From the NCBI RefSeq assembly GCF_005280585.1, contig NZ_SZVO01000006.1, positions 408,029-472,028 of the forward strand: 64,000 bases of DNA, given 5' to 3'. The position numbers were made by a program, and so were the translations under genes. The notes below the pieces were generated by a model. That model was not told where the DNA came from and searched no databases. It saw only the letters and a program-made list of their open reading frames with translations. Below are positions 43,662 through 53,145 of this stretch, one piece after another; position 1 is the stretch's first letter, and the number at the start of each line of letters is the position of its first letter. Source of the stretch: Dyadobacter frigoris (GTDB lineage: Bacteria > Bacteroidota > Bacteroidia > Cytophagales > Spirosomataceae).

Positions 43662-44966
43662 ATGTCCACAGATCAGGTTGTTGCACTTAAAAAAGTATTA
43701 AAACCCATACATCTTTGGGCAATTGCAGTAGGTCTGGTTATTTCCGGGGAATATTTTGGATGGAATTATGGCTGGGGAGTTTCGGGAACAATCGGCTTTT
43801 TAATAGCCACCCTGCTGGTTACGATCATGTACGTAACTTTTATTTTCAGCTTTACAGAACTTACCACATCGATCCCGCAAGCAGGTGGCCCCTTTTCCTA
43901 TGCACATCGTGCCTTTGGCTGGTGGGGAGGACTGATAGCCGGCTATGCCACATTAATTGAATTTCTTATTACGCCGCCTGCGATTGCCTTTGCGTTGGGA
44001 AGTTACACGCATTTTCTATATCCGAATATTACAGTTCTTGAAACCGCTTTTGCCTGTTATGTTATTTTCATAGCCATTAATATGTTCGGGATTAAAGAAT
44101 CAGCACTTTTTTCGCTCGTCGTTACCTTATTGGCCGTTGGCGAATTGCTTTTGTACGTGGGAATTGTGGCACCACATTTTTCCTATGAAACATTTGTTAC
44201 CGATCCTATGCCATTTGGCTGGCAAGGAGTATTTGCCGCTCTTCCTTTTGCAATCTGGTTTTATCTGGCCATAGAAGGCGTTGCGATGGTGGCCGAAGAA
44301 GTTGAAGATCCTAAAAGAACCATTTCACTAGGTTACATTTATGGCATACTTACCCTGGTAATTCTGGCACTCGCTGTGATGATTTTTACTGGCGGGGTGG
44401 CCAATTGGAAATTGTTAAGCACCATAGATTATCCGCTTCCGGCGGCATTGGGAATTGTATTGGGAAGAGACAACAGCTGGACACAATTATTTGCCAGTTT
44501 AGGCTTATTCGGATTAATCGCATCTTTTCACGGAACAATTATCGGATATTCCAGACAGATTTTCGCTCTGGCGAGAAGTGGTTACCTGCCTTCTTTTTTA
44601 GGCCGGGTGAATTCCAAATTCCAAACACCACATTGGGCACTTCTCACTGGAGGAATAATCGGATGCGTTGCTTTGAGTTTGGGGACAACGGATCAGGTTA
44701 TTATCATTGCTGCACTTGGGGCCGTGGTTATGTACATCATTAGTATGGCTGCTTTATTTGCATTGCGTAAAAAAGAACCAAATCTGGAACGCCCGTTTGT
44801 TGTTCCTGCTTACCCTTACTTTCCAGCTTTGGCTCTCATTTTATCAGCGATTTGCCTGCTCTCAATTGTTTATTATAACCTGGTTCTTAGTCTGTGGTTC
44901 TTCGGTGGACTGTTTATTGTAGCAGGAATATTTATTGCTTCGGGAAAACATAAGAGTTTGAATTGA
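43662..44966 (+). CDS. Ethanolamine permease-like APC transporter
   Basis: A 434-residue, 12-helix APC protein. The N-terminal motif VGLVISGEYFGWNYGWGVSG near 23-42 and TTSIPQAGGPFSYAHRAFGWWGG near 66-88 are typical of the ethanolamine permease (Eat) group. FYLAIEGVAMVAEEVEDPKRTI near 203-225 is the APC loop after TM6. It would import ethanolamine or a related amine by proton symport. No eut genes are in the window, but the upstream PLC-like phosphodiesterase could generate such headgroups. The family is firm; the substrate is probable. Confidence 0.87.
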   Translation: MSTDQVVALKKVLKPIHLWAIAVGLVISGEYFGWNYGWGVSGTIGFLIATLLVTIMYVTFIFSFTELTTSIPQAGGPFSYAHRAFGWWGGLIAGYATLIEFLITPPAIAFALGSYTHFLYPNITVLETAFACYVIFIAINMFGIKESALFSLVVTLLAVGELLLYVGIVAPHFSYETFVTDPMPFGWQGVFAALPFAIWFYLAIEGVAMVAEEVEDPKRTISLGYIYGILTLVILALAVMIFTGGVANWKLLSTIDYPLPAALGIVLGRDNSWTQLFASLGLFGLIASFHGTIIGYSRQIFALARSGYLPSFLGRVNSKFQTPHWALLTGGIIGCVALSLGTTDQVIIIAALGAVVMYIISMAALFALRKKEPNLERPFVVPAYPYFPALALILSAICLLSIVYYNLVLSLWFFGGLFIVAGIFIASGKHKSLN

Positions 44967-44994
44967 TTTATATGTAACTTGGAAAAAATAGCCC

Positions 44995-45067
44995 GACTCC
45001 GTAGCTCAGCTGGTAGAGCAACAGACTCTTAATCTGTGGGTCCTGAGTTCGAACCTCAGCGGGGTCA
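44995..45067 (+). tRNA. tRNA-Lys (anticodon CTT)
   Basis: A 73-base cloverleaf. The acceptor arms GACTCCG and CGGGGTC pair with one G-T. The D arm is GCTCAGCTGGTAGAGC. The anticodon stem ACAGA/TCTGT encloses loop CTCTTAA with anticodon CTT. The T arm is CTGAG-TTCGAAC-CTCAG, and the discriminator is A. A 3' CCA is not exactly encoded (ACCCA follows). A 12-bp hairpin lies directly downstream. Confidence 0.95.
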
Positions 45068-45073
45068 CCCAAC

Positions 45074-45104
45074 GGATTAAATCAGAAAATGGCTGATTTA
45101 ATCC
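45074..45104. terminator. Hairpin after tRNA-Lys
   Basis: GGATTAAATCAG pairs perfectly with CTGATTTAATCC across a 7-base loop. It is placed 7 bases after the tRNA and could act as terminator or processing site, but has no T run behind it. Confidence 0.6.
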
Positions 45105-45538
45105 GCTTTCGCTACCGCGCAACTCATTGATAATCAAATAAATAATAGATACACCTTCATTGATTCCAGGAGTTCGATGTTTATCTCCGTCAAAAACTAG
45201 ATTTTCGGGAAAGATCGAACTCACAACTTGCCTTTTTCTTTCTAAATCCGCGTTTTCATAGAGTAAATGTACATTTTCAAGATTTGACAGACATTTGACA
45301 AGTAAGTCTGTTACCTCTTTATTCGTTACAGACAACGCTTCAATAGATATCCGAGCTGTAGCCATCCAGCGTCCTTCTTTTTTTGCACGACACGTTCTGT
45401 GAAAAGTAGTTAACGCCCATCTATCGTTTTTCACTTCCAGTGCTGCCAAAAGAATGCCAACATCATTGTTATCGGGGACAGATAATTCAATGGCTTGGCG
45501 TTCTGCTCCATATTTATTTGTGAGAAAAGGTTCGTGAG
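45105..45538 (-). pseudogene. Decayed serine site-specific recombinase
   Basis: One continuous minus-strand frame, read upstream of its first possible start, gives segments of a Bacteroidota serine recombinase in order but with pieces missing. These are NKYGAERQAIE, LSVPDNNDVGILLAALEVKNDR, RAKKEGRWMATA and, directly after it, the C-terminal zone ENADLERKRQVVSSIFPENL and HRTPGINEGVSIIYLINE. The N-terminal catalytic Ser domain is absent. The stretch that normally follows KEGRWMGTAP (zinc ribbon and more) has been deleted in frame. The frame then runs on into the tRNA antisense, confirming that the original stop is lost. Its position beside tRNA-Lys marks an old integration event. Confidence 0.78.
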
Positions 45539-45547
45539 CTGGCTAAA

Positions 45548-47023
45548 TCAAGGCCTCCTTGCGATGTATTTTTCATAAAATGAATCTGCTTCCCCCAGGT
45601 ACTGATTTGCTTCTTGCTGCGACCATTTACCACATAGGGCTTCATAGACATTGGGATAAAAGTCATATGGCACTGGTTTAAAAGAAACCTGCGCAAGTTT
45701 AGCAGTAACCAGATTTACTGAAACTGCCCTATAAATCCTGGTTATTCCCAAAAACTGACTAGAAATTAGAAATAATATAAAAGCGACACCAGTAATTGAG
45801 TTCCTAACTAAACCAAGAATTCGCCTCCAGGAATATTGACAAATAGGATATAATAGATAAAGGCCAACGATTAATAGTAATGGCATCATTCCACGGAATA
45901 GAAAATCGTTTACTTTACCTAGTCGATATAATGGAAGAACTAGAATCAAAATCACTACTACGACAAATGAAGATGAATTTATAAGTGGAAAATCATGCGT
46001 CCTCAAATAATGAAATGATAGTAAAAAAGCCAATACATTTATTCCAATATTTACCGAATACTCAGACAAGGTGTTATTAAAATCAGCTTTAAACTGCCAT
46101 AAAAATCCAGAGACAGGCGTATCATTGTGCGACAAGAAGAAAATAAGTATCGGTAAACAAGTCAAAAAGGGTACAAAAACCCGGCAGATTATATTACGCC
46201 ATTGTAAATTAAAGTTTGAAATTAAAATTTGCCTTATCCCGAGTATTCCAATCAATATTCCACTTGTAAATGCCGGAAAAACTGCCCACCAAAAACTGAG
46301 AGAAATTGGTAATACAATCAAGAAAAAATCAATCTTTTTAATGAAAATATAAGTAAACATTCCCCCAATAATCAGGGTGGGGATAACTTGGTTCGGAACC
46401 CAAAAAAGATTCTCTAAAATTGACCAATTTTCTATTCCGAAATCATTCTGTTCATATAATTTTATAGAAAAAGCTCGCAGGACAGTACCAAGAACATGGG
46501 AAAAATCCCCAAAGCAAAGAGCCAGGATCACAAAGGAAGCTCTTTTATTTAGCACTACATAAATCCACATTATACCAATGGCAAGCCCTAAGGAAGTCCA
46601 GATAAAAATAATTGATTCACTAAAAACACCTGTAATTTTAAATAATATTGCCGGAACCGTATAGTAGCCAAAATAATAAGAAACTACTGCTCCATGTTTA
46701 GGAACTCTAACAGGCCAATTATGTGAGGCTAAATCATAAAATTTGGCGTTATGCCCCCAATAATCCAAAGTCTGATAACAAAAGCCGGTCACTCCTGAGA
46801 ATAAAGTCAGTAATCCTGACAGTAGAACAACAATAAGAATATCTTTATTAGTGATTTTGGAACTGTCATTAAAGTCTATGCTTTTTAGTTCAATATAAAA
46901 TAAAAAAAGCAAGAGTGCTATTCCGATGATCGCGATTGAAGTATTGGTCCAATTGTAAAAAAATAAAATATTAGGTAGCATTAAATAAAATATGCTCCCT
47001 GTTCTTAGGCCTTTAATACTCAT
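45548..47023 (-). CDS. Polytopic membrane protein, GT-C-like
   Basis: A 491-residue protein with about 11-13 hydrophobic segments and a short soluble C-terminal tail. The first extracytoplasmic loop contains YWGHNAKFYDLASHNWPVRVP near residues 89-109, with Tyr-Phe-Gly-Tyr-Tyr following, the placement of the acidic/aromatic loop of GT-C glycosyltransferases. The tail (FYPNVYEALCGKWSQQEANQYL, about 458-479) is soluble. I cannot assign a family with certainty; a lipid-linked sugar transferase or O-antigen-type membrane protein is plausible. Base composition is visibly AT-richer than the 37-45 kb genes. It is the first intact gene of the tRNA-linked island and divergent from the next membrane protein gene. 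Confidence 0.7.
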   Translation of the reverse strand: MSIKGLRTGSIFYLMLPNILFFYNWTNTSIAIIGIALLLFLFYIELKSIDFNDSSKITNKDILIVVLLSGLLTLFSGVTGFCYQTLDYWGHNAKFYDLASHNWPVRVPKHGAVVSYYFGYYTVPAILFKITGVFSESIIFIWTSLGLAIGIMWIYVVLNKRASFVILALCFGDFSHVLGTVLRAFSIKLYEQNDFGIENWSILENLFWVPNQVIPTLIIGGMFTYIFIKKIDFFLIVLPISLSFWWAVFPAFTSGILIGILGIRQILISNFNLQWRNIICRVFVPFLTCLPILIFFLSHNDTPVSGFLWQFKADFNNTLSEYSVNIGINVLAFLLSFHYLRTHDFPLINSSSFVVVVILILVLPLYRLGKVNDFLFRGMMPLLLIVGLYLLYPICQYSWRRILGLVRNSITGVAFILFLISSQFLGITRIYRAVSVNLVTAKLAQVSFKPVPYDFYPNVYEALCGKWSQQEANQYLGEADSFYEKYIARRP

Positions 47024-47515
47024 TATTTAACGGATAACATTAAAGCAGGTTTCCCTGCAATGGAGGGTTTTGGAAGTAATTCAATTATTTACTCACGTAA
47101 TTCTTCTATATCTGCCGTTCCGATAATCAGTAAATAGATGCAAAAAAAATGGAAACCATTTTTTTCAAATTGGTTCCGGGTTACTATCCACGAAGCATAA
47201 GGATCTATCGCATTTTTTCTATTTTATGACTACACGATTGAAAGATGAAAATGAATTTATAGAAATCCTTTCATTTATATAGGTTGACCAAATAACACCA
47301 AGTCATGCACTTGCTATTGACAAACGTACAACAGTTAGTTCAAAAACTGCTTGTCAAAAGTTGCCGCTAAATAAATTCTGACTCAATCTAATATCAAAAC
47401 TATAATTTTATGTAACTTTTGTTATACATTTCATGATTAAAAAAATGAAGTGGTAAGCCTCAATTAAAAATTATCAGTTTTAATCAATCTCAAACCCTGG
47501 TAGAAAAATCTTTTT
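47024..47515. other. AT-rich divergent intergenic region
   Basis: 492 bases between two divergent membrane-protein genes. No gene, RNA or clear hairpin was identified. Promoters for both genes must lie here, but no exact TAnnTTTG element at a good distance was found. Confidence 0.5.
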
Positions 47516-48787
47516 ATGAGTGATTCTATGCCAATGCAATATACAATGCTTAGAAAATCCTCTTCAACATTACTGATATTAGTATTGTTCAGTTTTATTT
47601 TCATTCTTAAAAATCATCTGAAAGGAGATTTATATCAAGATGAAAATCACTATTTACCAACCGCTGTTCAATTCAGCAGCCAACCTATTCCATCGCTTCA
47701 TCTCCTTGAAACCTATGAGCAGTTAAATACTCCGATCCCCTTTATTTTAGGCGGCTGGACGATAAAAGTGTTTGGGGAAAACATTCAAAACCTCAGACTA
47801 CTTACTTTCTGTCTTAGCTTTATTTTGATATTGATATTTATTTGGACAAGTCCTGACACCACCCCCGTAAGATTTTGGCTAAGCCTATGCGGACTATTGA
47901 TATTCCCAAATTATTACCTTATCAGTGTATTCTATTACACCGATATTTTTGCTATGTTATTTGTACTTCTGGGGCTTGTTTACTATTTGCGTGGCTCGCA
48001 TTTGTTTGGAGCCATCTTTTTTATCGCAGCAATTTGCTCTCGTCAGTATATGCTTGCATTTCCGGCTGCTATCGTAGCAGATGGCCTTACAAACAGCCTT
48101 AGAAAATCTGCCTCAATTTCCGGTTTCATTAAAAATATTTCATCAAACAAAACCTGGGTATATTATACCATTGCAGTTCTTAGTATTGTTCCATGGATAA
48201 TTTTGTGGAAAGGGTTCGCACCTAAGGCGTTAATGATAGCTCAACATTACGCACAGAACCAATTAACTGATTACAACCCAGGTTACGTCTTATATGCTGC
48301 CGCTATTATTGCATGCTATTATGTGATCCCCGAAGCCATTGCAACAAGAAAAATTCACTACTATATCGCTTATCCAAAATTGCATCCAAATTACTTTTTC
48401 ACGATGGTATTTGGTATTTCTTTACTCGTATATCTATGTCCGGCGCAACAGGCCTATAATGAATACTTTACCTGGCCCTATCTGGGTTATGTTGATCAAT
48501 TAATGATCAACATTGGACTAGACGGTGCTCCCAAACAAATTATCTTTGGATTATTGATGCTCATCACTTGCATGCGATTTATTTCTCCCCATATTAATTT
48601 GGTAAGCTGGCTTTTCATAATTAATACGTTACTGCTTGGAAAAGCTCAACTTTCATGGGACAAGTACTCTTTACCGCTGATTATGACTTTATGGTTTCTA
48701 TTGATGTTCGACAAATACTGGTTTTTTTACGTACAAAAACCTGTTGAAGGTAAACACATAGACAAAGGGACATTACATTATTCGTAA
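47516..48787 (+). CDS. GT-C glycosyltransferase-like membrane protein (ALG10-like pattern)
   Basis: A 423-residue polytopic protein. After the first helix the loop GDLYQDENHYLPTAVQF (about 36-52) carries the Asp-Glu pair typical of GT-C enzymes using polyprenyl-phosphate sugars. The central sequence VFYYTDIFAMLFVLLGLVYYL (about 140-160), followed by SRQYMLAFP, resembles the LLYYTD ... RQTN pattern of eukaryotic ALG10/DIE2 glucosyltransferases. This is a pattern-level likeness, not a firm homology call. It is followed after 45 bases by a T9SS-targeted esterase gene on the same strand, suggesting modification of secreted or surface glycans. Confidence 0.68.
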   Translation: MSDSMPMQYTMLRKSSSTLLILVLFSFIFILKNHLKGDLYQDENHYLPTAVQFSSQPIPSLHLLETYEQLNTPIPFILGGWTIKVFGENIQNLRLLTFCLSFILILIFIWTSPDTTPVRFWLSLCGLLIFPNYYLISVFYYTDIFAMLFVLLGLVYYLRGSHLFGAIFFIAAICSRQYMLAFPAAIVADGLTNSLRKSASISGFIKNISSNKTWVYYTIAVLSIVPWIILWKGFAPKALMIAQHYAQNQLTDYNPGYVLYAAAIIACYYVIPEAIATRKIHYYIAYPKLHPNYFFTMVFGISLLVYLCPAQQAYNEYFTWPYLGYVDQLMINIGLDGAPKQIIFGLLMLITCMRFISPHINLVSWLFIINTLLLGKAQLSWDKYSLPLIMTLWFLLMFDKYWFFYVQKPVEGKHIDKGTLHYS

Positions 48788-48832
48788 GTCACATCACTAA
48801 ATGAAAATTAGTACGAATTGAACACCTCCTTT

Positions 48833-50902
48833 ATGAAATATATGAAATTGGTCCAAGGAATAACTTTAGATAATACTATACTTTATCTCCTAATACTTTT
48901 GCTTGGCTCTTCGGGCGAGGCCTTATCTCAACGATATTTCTCGGTAGTTTTCGATCAACTGCCAAAAGATATGCAATTATATGCTCGTGATAATAATAAC
49001 ATGGCAGAAGTACCCATTTCTGGTGTAATCGAATTGCCCGGATGGAATTACTTTTCAGTAGTTACTTATCGAAATAAGGTAAAAGTAGGCTACACACGAT
49101 CTGTGTTAAATTATCAGGGCGGGTCAGTAGGTCATTTTAGCACTTCTTCAAGAATAAAGGCTGAGATTGCAGATTATGACTTTGAGGTCTATGCTTCAAA
49201 GAGTGAAGGTGATTCGATTCTTGTGGTAAGAAAATCCGAAATTGTCGCAGGAGATTTCTTTCTCATAAGTGGACAGTCCAATGCTGCTGCTACTATATTT
49301 GGAGACTGGTCAAGTAAGTACTGCAGAACCTTAGGGCGTTATCCTGACGAGAGCTCTGCAATTGGGAGGGGGGATACGCTATGGATACCCTCTGCCTGGT
49401 CATGGACATATGTAGGGGCTTGGGGCCTGGAAATACAACGATCCATTCTTGAAAATGAAGGAATTCCAACATGCGTCATCAACGGTTCCTTACCAGGAGC
49501 AAAGCTGAGCGATTTTTTGGTCAGGGACGATAACAACCCTGCTTCTCTCACCCTTTATGGCCTTCTTTTACATAAAGTAAGAGTCGCCAAACCGAAAAGA
49601 ATCAGAGCTTTCTTTTGGGCGCATGGAGAACAGGAAGTATTTGAAAATATAGACGGTTATGCAGAAGAATATGAACAACTTTTTAAGTTTTGGCAGAAAG
49701 ATTACCCTATGGTAGAAAAATTTGTCGTGGTCCAGTCTAACATTATAGTGTTAGACAATGGTGTTCCAAATCCAGTGAATGGATCTGTACGTGACTTTCT
49801 TAGACGAACAAAGTATCTTTTTCCAAAAACAGATCATTTTGCAGCTGTAGCTGTACCCGGTTACGATGGCGTACATTACGACCGCCCTGGTTATGAGGAG
49901 CTTGGCCGCCGTTTATTTCGTTTTTTACGACCTGAACTTTATAATTCATCAGATATTGACAATGTTCAATGTCCAGATATTAAACGGGCTTTTTATTCAA
50001 ATGCTGAAAAAACTGAAATTACATTAACCTTTGATGAAGGACAAATCTTGACCTGGCCAATGGATACAACCATTACCGGCCAAGATGGAAACCCGTTAAT
50101 TATGAGTTTAAAAAACTTTTTTTACCTGGACAGCGACGAGACAAATCTTAAAGTTACATCGGGAAGAGTAGATAAGAACAGGGTTATACTCAGTCTGAAA
50201 GAACCGGTAAATGCATGGAGGATGAGTTACCTCCCGTCTTTTATTCCCAAAAACCTGCCTCTAATCGTTCCATTCTCCTACAAAATTGGTAGATTTAATG
50301 GCCCCTATTTAATAAACAAGAGAGGGCTTGGTGCATTTTCATTTCACAATGTCACAATAAATGAAGGTTTAATCCCGATCACTCTTCAGACCATAAAAAC
50401 AGATTTTAATACTGTCAATTTATCATGGAAGAAAAATGAACTTGCAGCCGGATATATTCTCGAAAAAAAATTAAAGGGTACTGCTGATTTTCTCACCATA
50501 AAATATTTTGATCCTTCCCAATTAAGTTATGAAGATAAAGATGTAAGCAATACCTCAGCTTACATTTATAGAATAAAAGCGTTCAATAGCATCTCTGAAA
50601 CTGCTTACGCAATTTCAGAGATTGACCTTTCTCCAATCTTAGCAGTTGAACCGGGAATAAAAAATAGATTCTTGAAAACATATCCCAACCCGGTTACCGA
50701 CTTTTTGAAAATTGACTTTTCCGAGAATTTCACGGGCACTCTTCAAGTATTTAATATCCGAGGTCAGGAGTACTACTTGTCAGAAATAAAAGCTACAAAA
50801 AGTTTTGAGTTCAATACAAGTTTTTGGCCAAAAGGAAGCTATATAGTTAATCTAAAAAATGATTTAGGGATTGTCGTTTCCAAAACCATCGTTAAACAAT
50901 AA
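48833..50902 (+). CDS. SGNH/sialate O-acetylesterase-like protein with T9SS sorting domain
   Basis: About 689 residues from the ATG at 48833; a TTG five codons earlier is in frame but less likely. The N-terminal hydrophobic segment LYLLILLLGSSGEALS is a signal peptide. The esterase domain (about 140-370) shows the block I nucleophile motif FFLISGQSNAAAT, AFFWAHGEQE near 260 and the catalytic DGVHYDRPGYEELG near 345. A fibronectin-III-like domain (about 525-605) follows. The C-terminal type A sorting domain (YPNPVTDFLKIDFS ... GSYIVNLKND) targets it for type IX secretion. Likely removes acetyl groups from glycans outside the cell. It is located in the AT-rich island beside glycosyltransferase genes. 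Confidence 0.85.
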   Translation: MKYMKLVQGITLDNTILYLLILLLGSSGEALSQRYFSVVFDQLPKDMQLYARDNNNMAEVPISGVIELPGWNYFSVVTYRNKVKVGYTRSVLNYQGGSVGHFSTSSRIKAEIADYDFEVYASKSEGDSILVVRKSEIVAGDFFLISGQSNAAATIFGDWSSKYCRTLGRYPDESSAIGRGDTLWIPSAWSWTYVGAWGLEIQRSILENEGIPTCVINGSLPGAKLSDFLVRDDNNPASLTLYGLLLHKVRVAKPKRIRAFFWAHGEQEVFENIDGYAEEYEQLFKFWQKDYPMVEKFVVVQSNIIVLDNGVPNPVNGSVRDFLRRTKYLFPKTDHFAAVAVPGYDGVHYDRPGYEELGRRLFRFLRPELYNSSDIDNVQCPDIKRAFYSNAEKTEITLTFDEGQILTWPMDTTITGQDGNPLIMSLKNFFYLDSDETNLKVTSGRVDKNRVILSLKEPVNAWRMSYLPSFIPKNLPLIVPFSYKIGRFNGPYLINKRGLGAFSFHNVTINEGLIPITLQTIKTDFNTVNLSWKKNELAAGYILEKKLKGTADFLTIKYFDPSQLSYEDKDVSNTSAYIYRIKAFNSISETAYAISEIDLSPILAVEPGIKNRFLKTYPNPVTDFLKIDFSENFTGTLQVFNIRGQEYYLSEIKATKSFEFNTSFWPKGSYIVNLKNDLGIVVSKTIVKQ

Positions 50903-50923
50903 TTAAGTTAAAAAGCTCTTGAA

Positions 50924-51634
50924 TTATTTGCCTATTCCATAGCGAAAAATACAGTAAATCGCCCTAAACCCGTCTTTCCAATTGATTTTCTTACCTTCTT
51001 CGTATGTTCTTCCATAATAAGATATTCCAACTTCATAAATTCGGATTTTAGGCACCTTTGAAATCTTAGCGGTTACCTCAGGTTCAAATCCGAATCTTTT
51101 TTCGGTAAGATGAAGACTTTTCAGGATGTCTGTCCTGAAAAGTTTATAGCACGTCTCCATGTCAGTTAAATTCAAATTTGAAAAGATATTACTTAAAGTC
51201 GTTAAAAATTTGTTTCCGATAGTATGCCAGAAGAACAATACCCTGTGAGCCTTTCCACCCATAAATCTTGAACCATATACGACATCTGCAAATCCCTTCA
51301 CTACTGGTAATAATAAAATATTAAATTCGGCGGGGTCATATTCCAGATCAGCGTCCTGAACAATAATATAGTCTCCATTAGCCTTGCTAATTCCAGTATG
51401 AAGAGCTGCTCCTTTTCCACGATTAAAATCATGTCGATAATATGCGACGTTCAACTCCGGATTTTCACAAATAAAACTCTTGACAATTTCACCGGTACGA
51501 TCTGCCGAACAGTCATCGACAACGATTATTTCCGGTTCAAATCCTCCGATTAGTTTAATAGATTTTAATTCATTCAATACTTTTTGGATTGTTTTTTCTT
51601 CATTATAACTAGGCACTAATATAGATAATATCAT
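50924..51634 (-). CDS. Family 2 glycosyltransferase (dolichyl-phosphate mannosyltransferase-like)
   Basis: A 236-residue GT-A enzyme without membrane helices. ILVPSYNEEKTIQKVL near 5-20 binds the nucleotide. VVDDCSADRTGEIV near 38 and VQDADLEYDPAEF near 92 hold the metal-binding DxD-type residues. VYGSRFMGGK near 119 and the FGFEPEVTAKISK segment near 180 are typical of DPM1-like transferases that make polyprenyl-phosphate sugars. It could supply the lipid-linked sugar used by the GT-C-like proteins of the island; that is inference from context. Its stop is 21 bases from the convergent esterase gene. Confidence 0.9.
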   Translation of the reverse strand: MILSILVPSYNEEKTIQKVLNELKSIKLIGGFEPEIIVVDDCSADRTGEIVKSFICENPELNVAYYRHDFNRGKGAALHTGISKANGDYIIVQDADLEYDPAEFNILLLPVVKGFADVVYGSRFMGGKAHRVLFFWHTIGNKFLTTLSNIFSNLNLTDMETCYKLFRTDILKSLHLTEKRFGFEPEVTAKISKVPKIRIYEVGISYYGRTYEEGKKINWKDGFRAIYCIFRYGIGK

Positions 51635-51859
51635 GAGGGGAGAAAAAAATTTAATTTGTAGTCTTAAATTCTACAATAAAGGAATTATTTGTCAGAACCC
51701 ACTTAGAGTTTATTAAAAAAACTCTAAAGTTATTTTAAGGTTACTTAATTTCAAGTTAAAATAGAATTCTATCGACCATTGGACGGGAAAGCAGCATTCC
51801 AATAGTAGGCCTATCCTCACCAGTCTTGAGATGTGAATCAACTGGAGATAGATAGAAGT

Positions 51860-52096
51860 TTAACTTATCTTATATTGGGAAATAAACTTAGTATTCTTTA
51901 ATTCAATTACAACAAAACATTTAAGCTTCACATGATAAAAAAGTAAATCAACATAGTAATCAGAATCTCCGACCGGTAATTTTAATTGTTCATATTGAAA
52001 TATGATCAGCCCGGCAAGCCAAAAAATATTGTAAAACCTGTGTTTTATGCAAGAAACATCGGTTTTTATGTAAAGGATGAATGAACTAATAATCAA
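51860..52096 (-). pseudogene. Fragment of a YhcG/DUF1016-type PDDEXK nuclease
   Basis: The 78-codon frame contains LKLPVGDSDYYVDLLFYHVK followed by LKCFVVIELKNTKF, the nuclease core of YhcG (DUF1016 C-terminal) proteins, including the Asp of YYVDLLFY and the Glu-Leu-Lys of the PD-(D/E)XK site. Full proteins are about 350 residues; the N-terminal region is absent and the sequence stops shortly after ELK. The leading 35 residues do not match the family. It is a decayed remnant at the right edge of the AT-rich island, 67 bases from the divergent universal stress gene. Confidence 0.75.
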
Positions 52097-52162
52097 ACCT
52101 TTGCCTTTTCCATAACTTCCACTTGGCTATAAAAAGCCATTTTATCATCAAAATGATTTAAA

Positions 52163-52948
52163 ATGAAGCGAATTCTTGTGCCATACGACTTCTCACCAGC
52201 AAGTGAAAAGGCCATTAAATTTGCTATGGAGCTGAGTGATCAAGTCGATGAATTGCTTTTATTAAATGTGATCAATGAAAATAACACTTCCGAAAAGCTT
52301 GCTCAGGAACTTCAAGCGATAGAACTAAAATTCCAAAATATGATGACCGCTTATCCTAAAACAGGAGTTGCTTTACATCACAAGGTATTGTCAGGAAAAT
52401 TTTTACCATCCATCCTAAAAGTTATTGACGACGAAAAAATTGATTTGGTGGTCATGGGAACACATGGCTCCCGTGGGTGGGATGGATTTTTCATGGGTTC
52501 CAATATTGAAAAGGTCGTACGAACTTCACCTGTTCCGGTGTTTGCCGTGAGAGGTGAAGCGAATCTCAAATCAATTCATGATATCGTATTTCCATGCAAC
52601 CTGAAACTTGATCAGCCTGAAATTTTATTAAAAGTGAAAGAACTCCAAAAGCTGTTTCACGCGCGACTTCATTTACTTCATATTAACACAGGAAAATCGC
52701 TTAATGAAAAAATGATTCTCAAACTTGAAGATTACGCCATAGGCTATCAGCTTTCAAACTATAAAGTTACAGTAGTAAATGGAGCCAACATAAAAGATGA
52801 AATTCTTCAATTTTCCAGAGAGATCAATGCAGATATGATCGCCATGATAACGCATGGAAAACGTGAGCTGCGCCATTTGTTTACTGAAAGTATTACCGCA
52901 GATATTGTGAATCATGCCAATATTTTGGTGTGGACCTGCACTAGTTAG
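52163..52948 (+). CDS. Universal stress protein, tandem UspA domains
   Basis: A 261-residue protein with two UspA folds (about 1-137 and 145-261). The first retains an ATP-binding glycine motif, MGTHGSRGWDGFFMGSNIEKV near 93-113, matching G-2x-G-9x-G-S. The second has lost it (MITHGKRELRHLFTESITAD). The intact first domain suggests nucleotide binding; the second may serve as a dimer partner. It precedes the cation ATPase gene by about 200 bases on the same strand and resembles the second Usp gene at 59923. Both bracket the acetyl-phosphate operon, suggesting a shared stress or energy-limitation response. Confidence 0.92.
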   Translation: MKRILVPYDFSPASEKAIKFAMELSDQVDELLLLNVINENNTSEKLAQELQAIELKFQNMMTAYPKTGVALHHKVLSGKFLPSILKVIDDEKIDLVVMGTHGSRGWDGFFMGSNIEKVVRTSPVPVFAVRGEANLKSIHDIVFPCNLKLDQPEILLKVKELQKLFHARLHLLHINTGKSLNEKMILKLEDYAIGYQLSNYKVTVVNGANIKDEILQFSREINADMIAMITHGKRELRHLFTESITADIVNHANILVWTCTS

Positions 52949-53145
52949 AAATTTCCAACATCCATTAAAAATGATTTATGATTCAACCAAATATTATTAT
53001 TTCAATCAAGGACATCATCCTATGGCCAAACAAGTAAAACTTACAAGCAAAATTCGGGAGGTCAACAGAGAGAAGATATCTATTTTCAGATAAGCCATAA
53101 TCTAAATAAAAAGACACAAAAAAGTCCTATATTTAAAATAACATC

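Noticed and set aside
45006..45449. Intact 147-residue protein ending inside tRNA-Lys
   Set aside because: Its last 40 or so codons are antisense of the tRNA and adjacent sequence; the recognisable part is a deleted recombinase.
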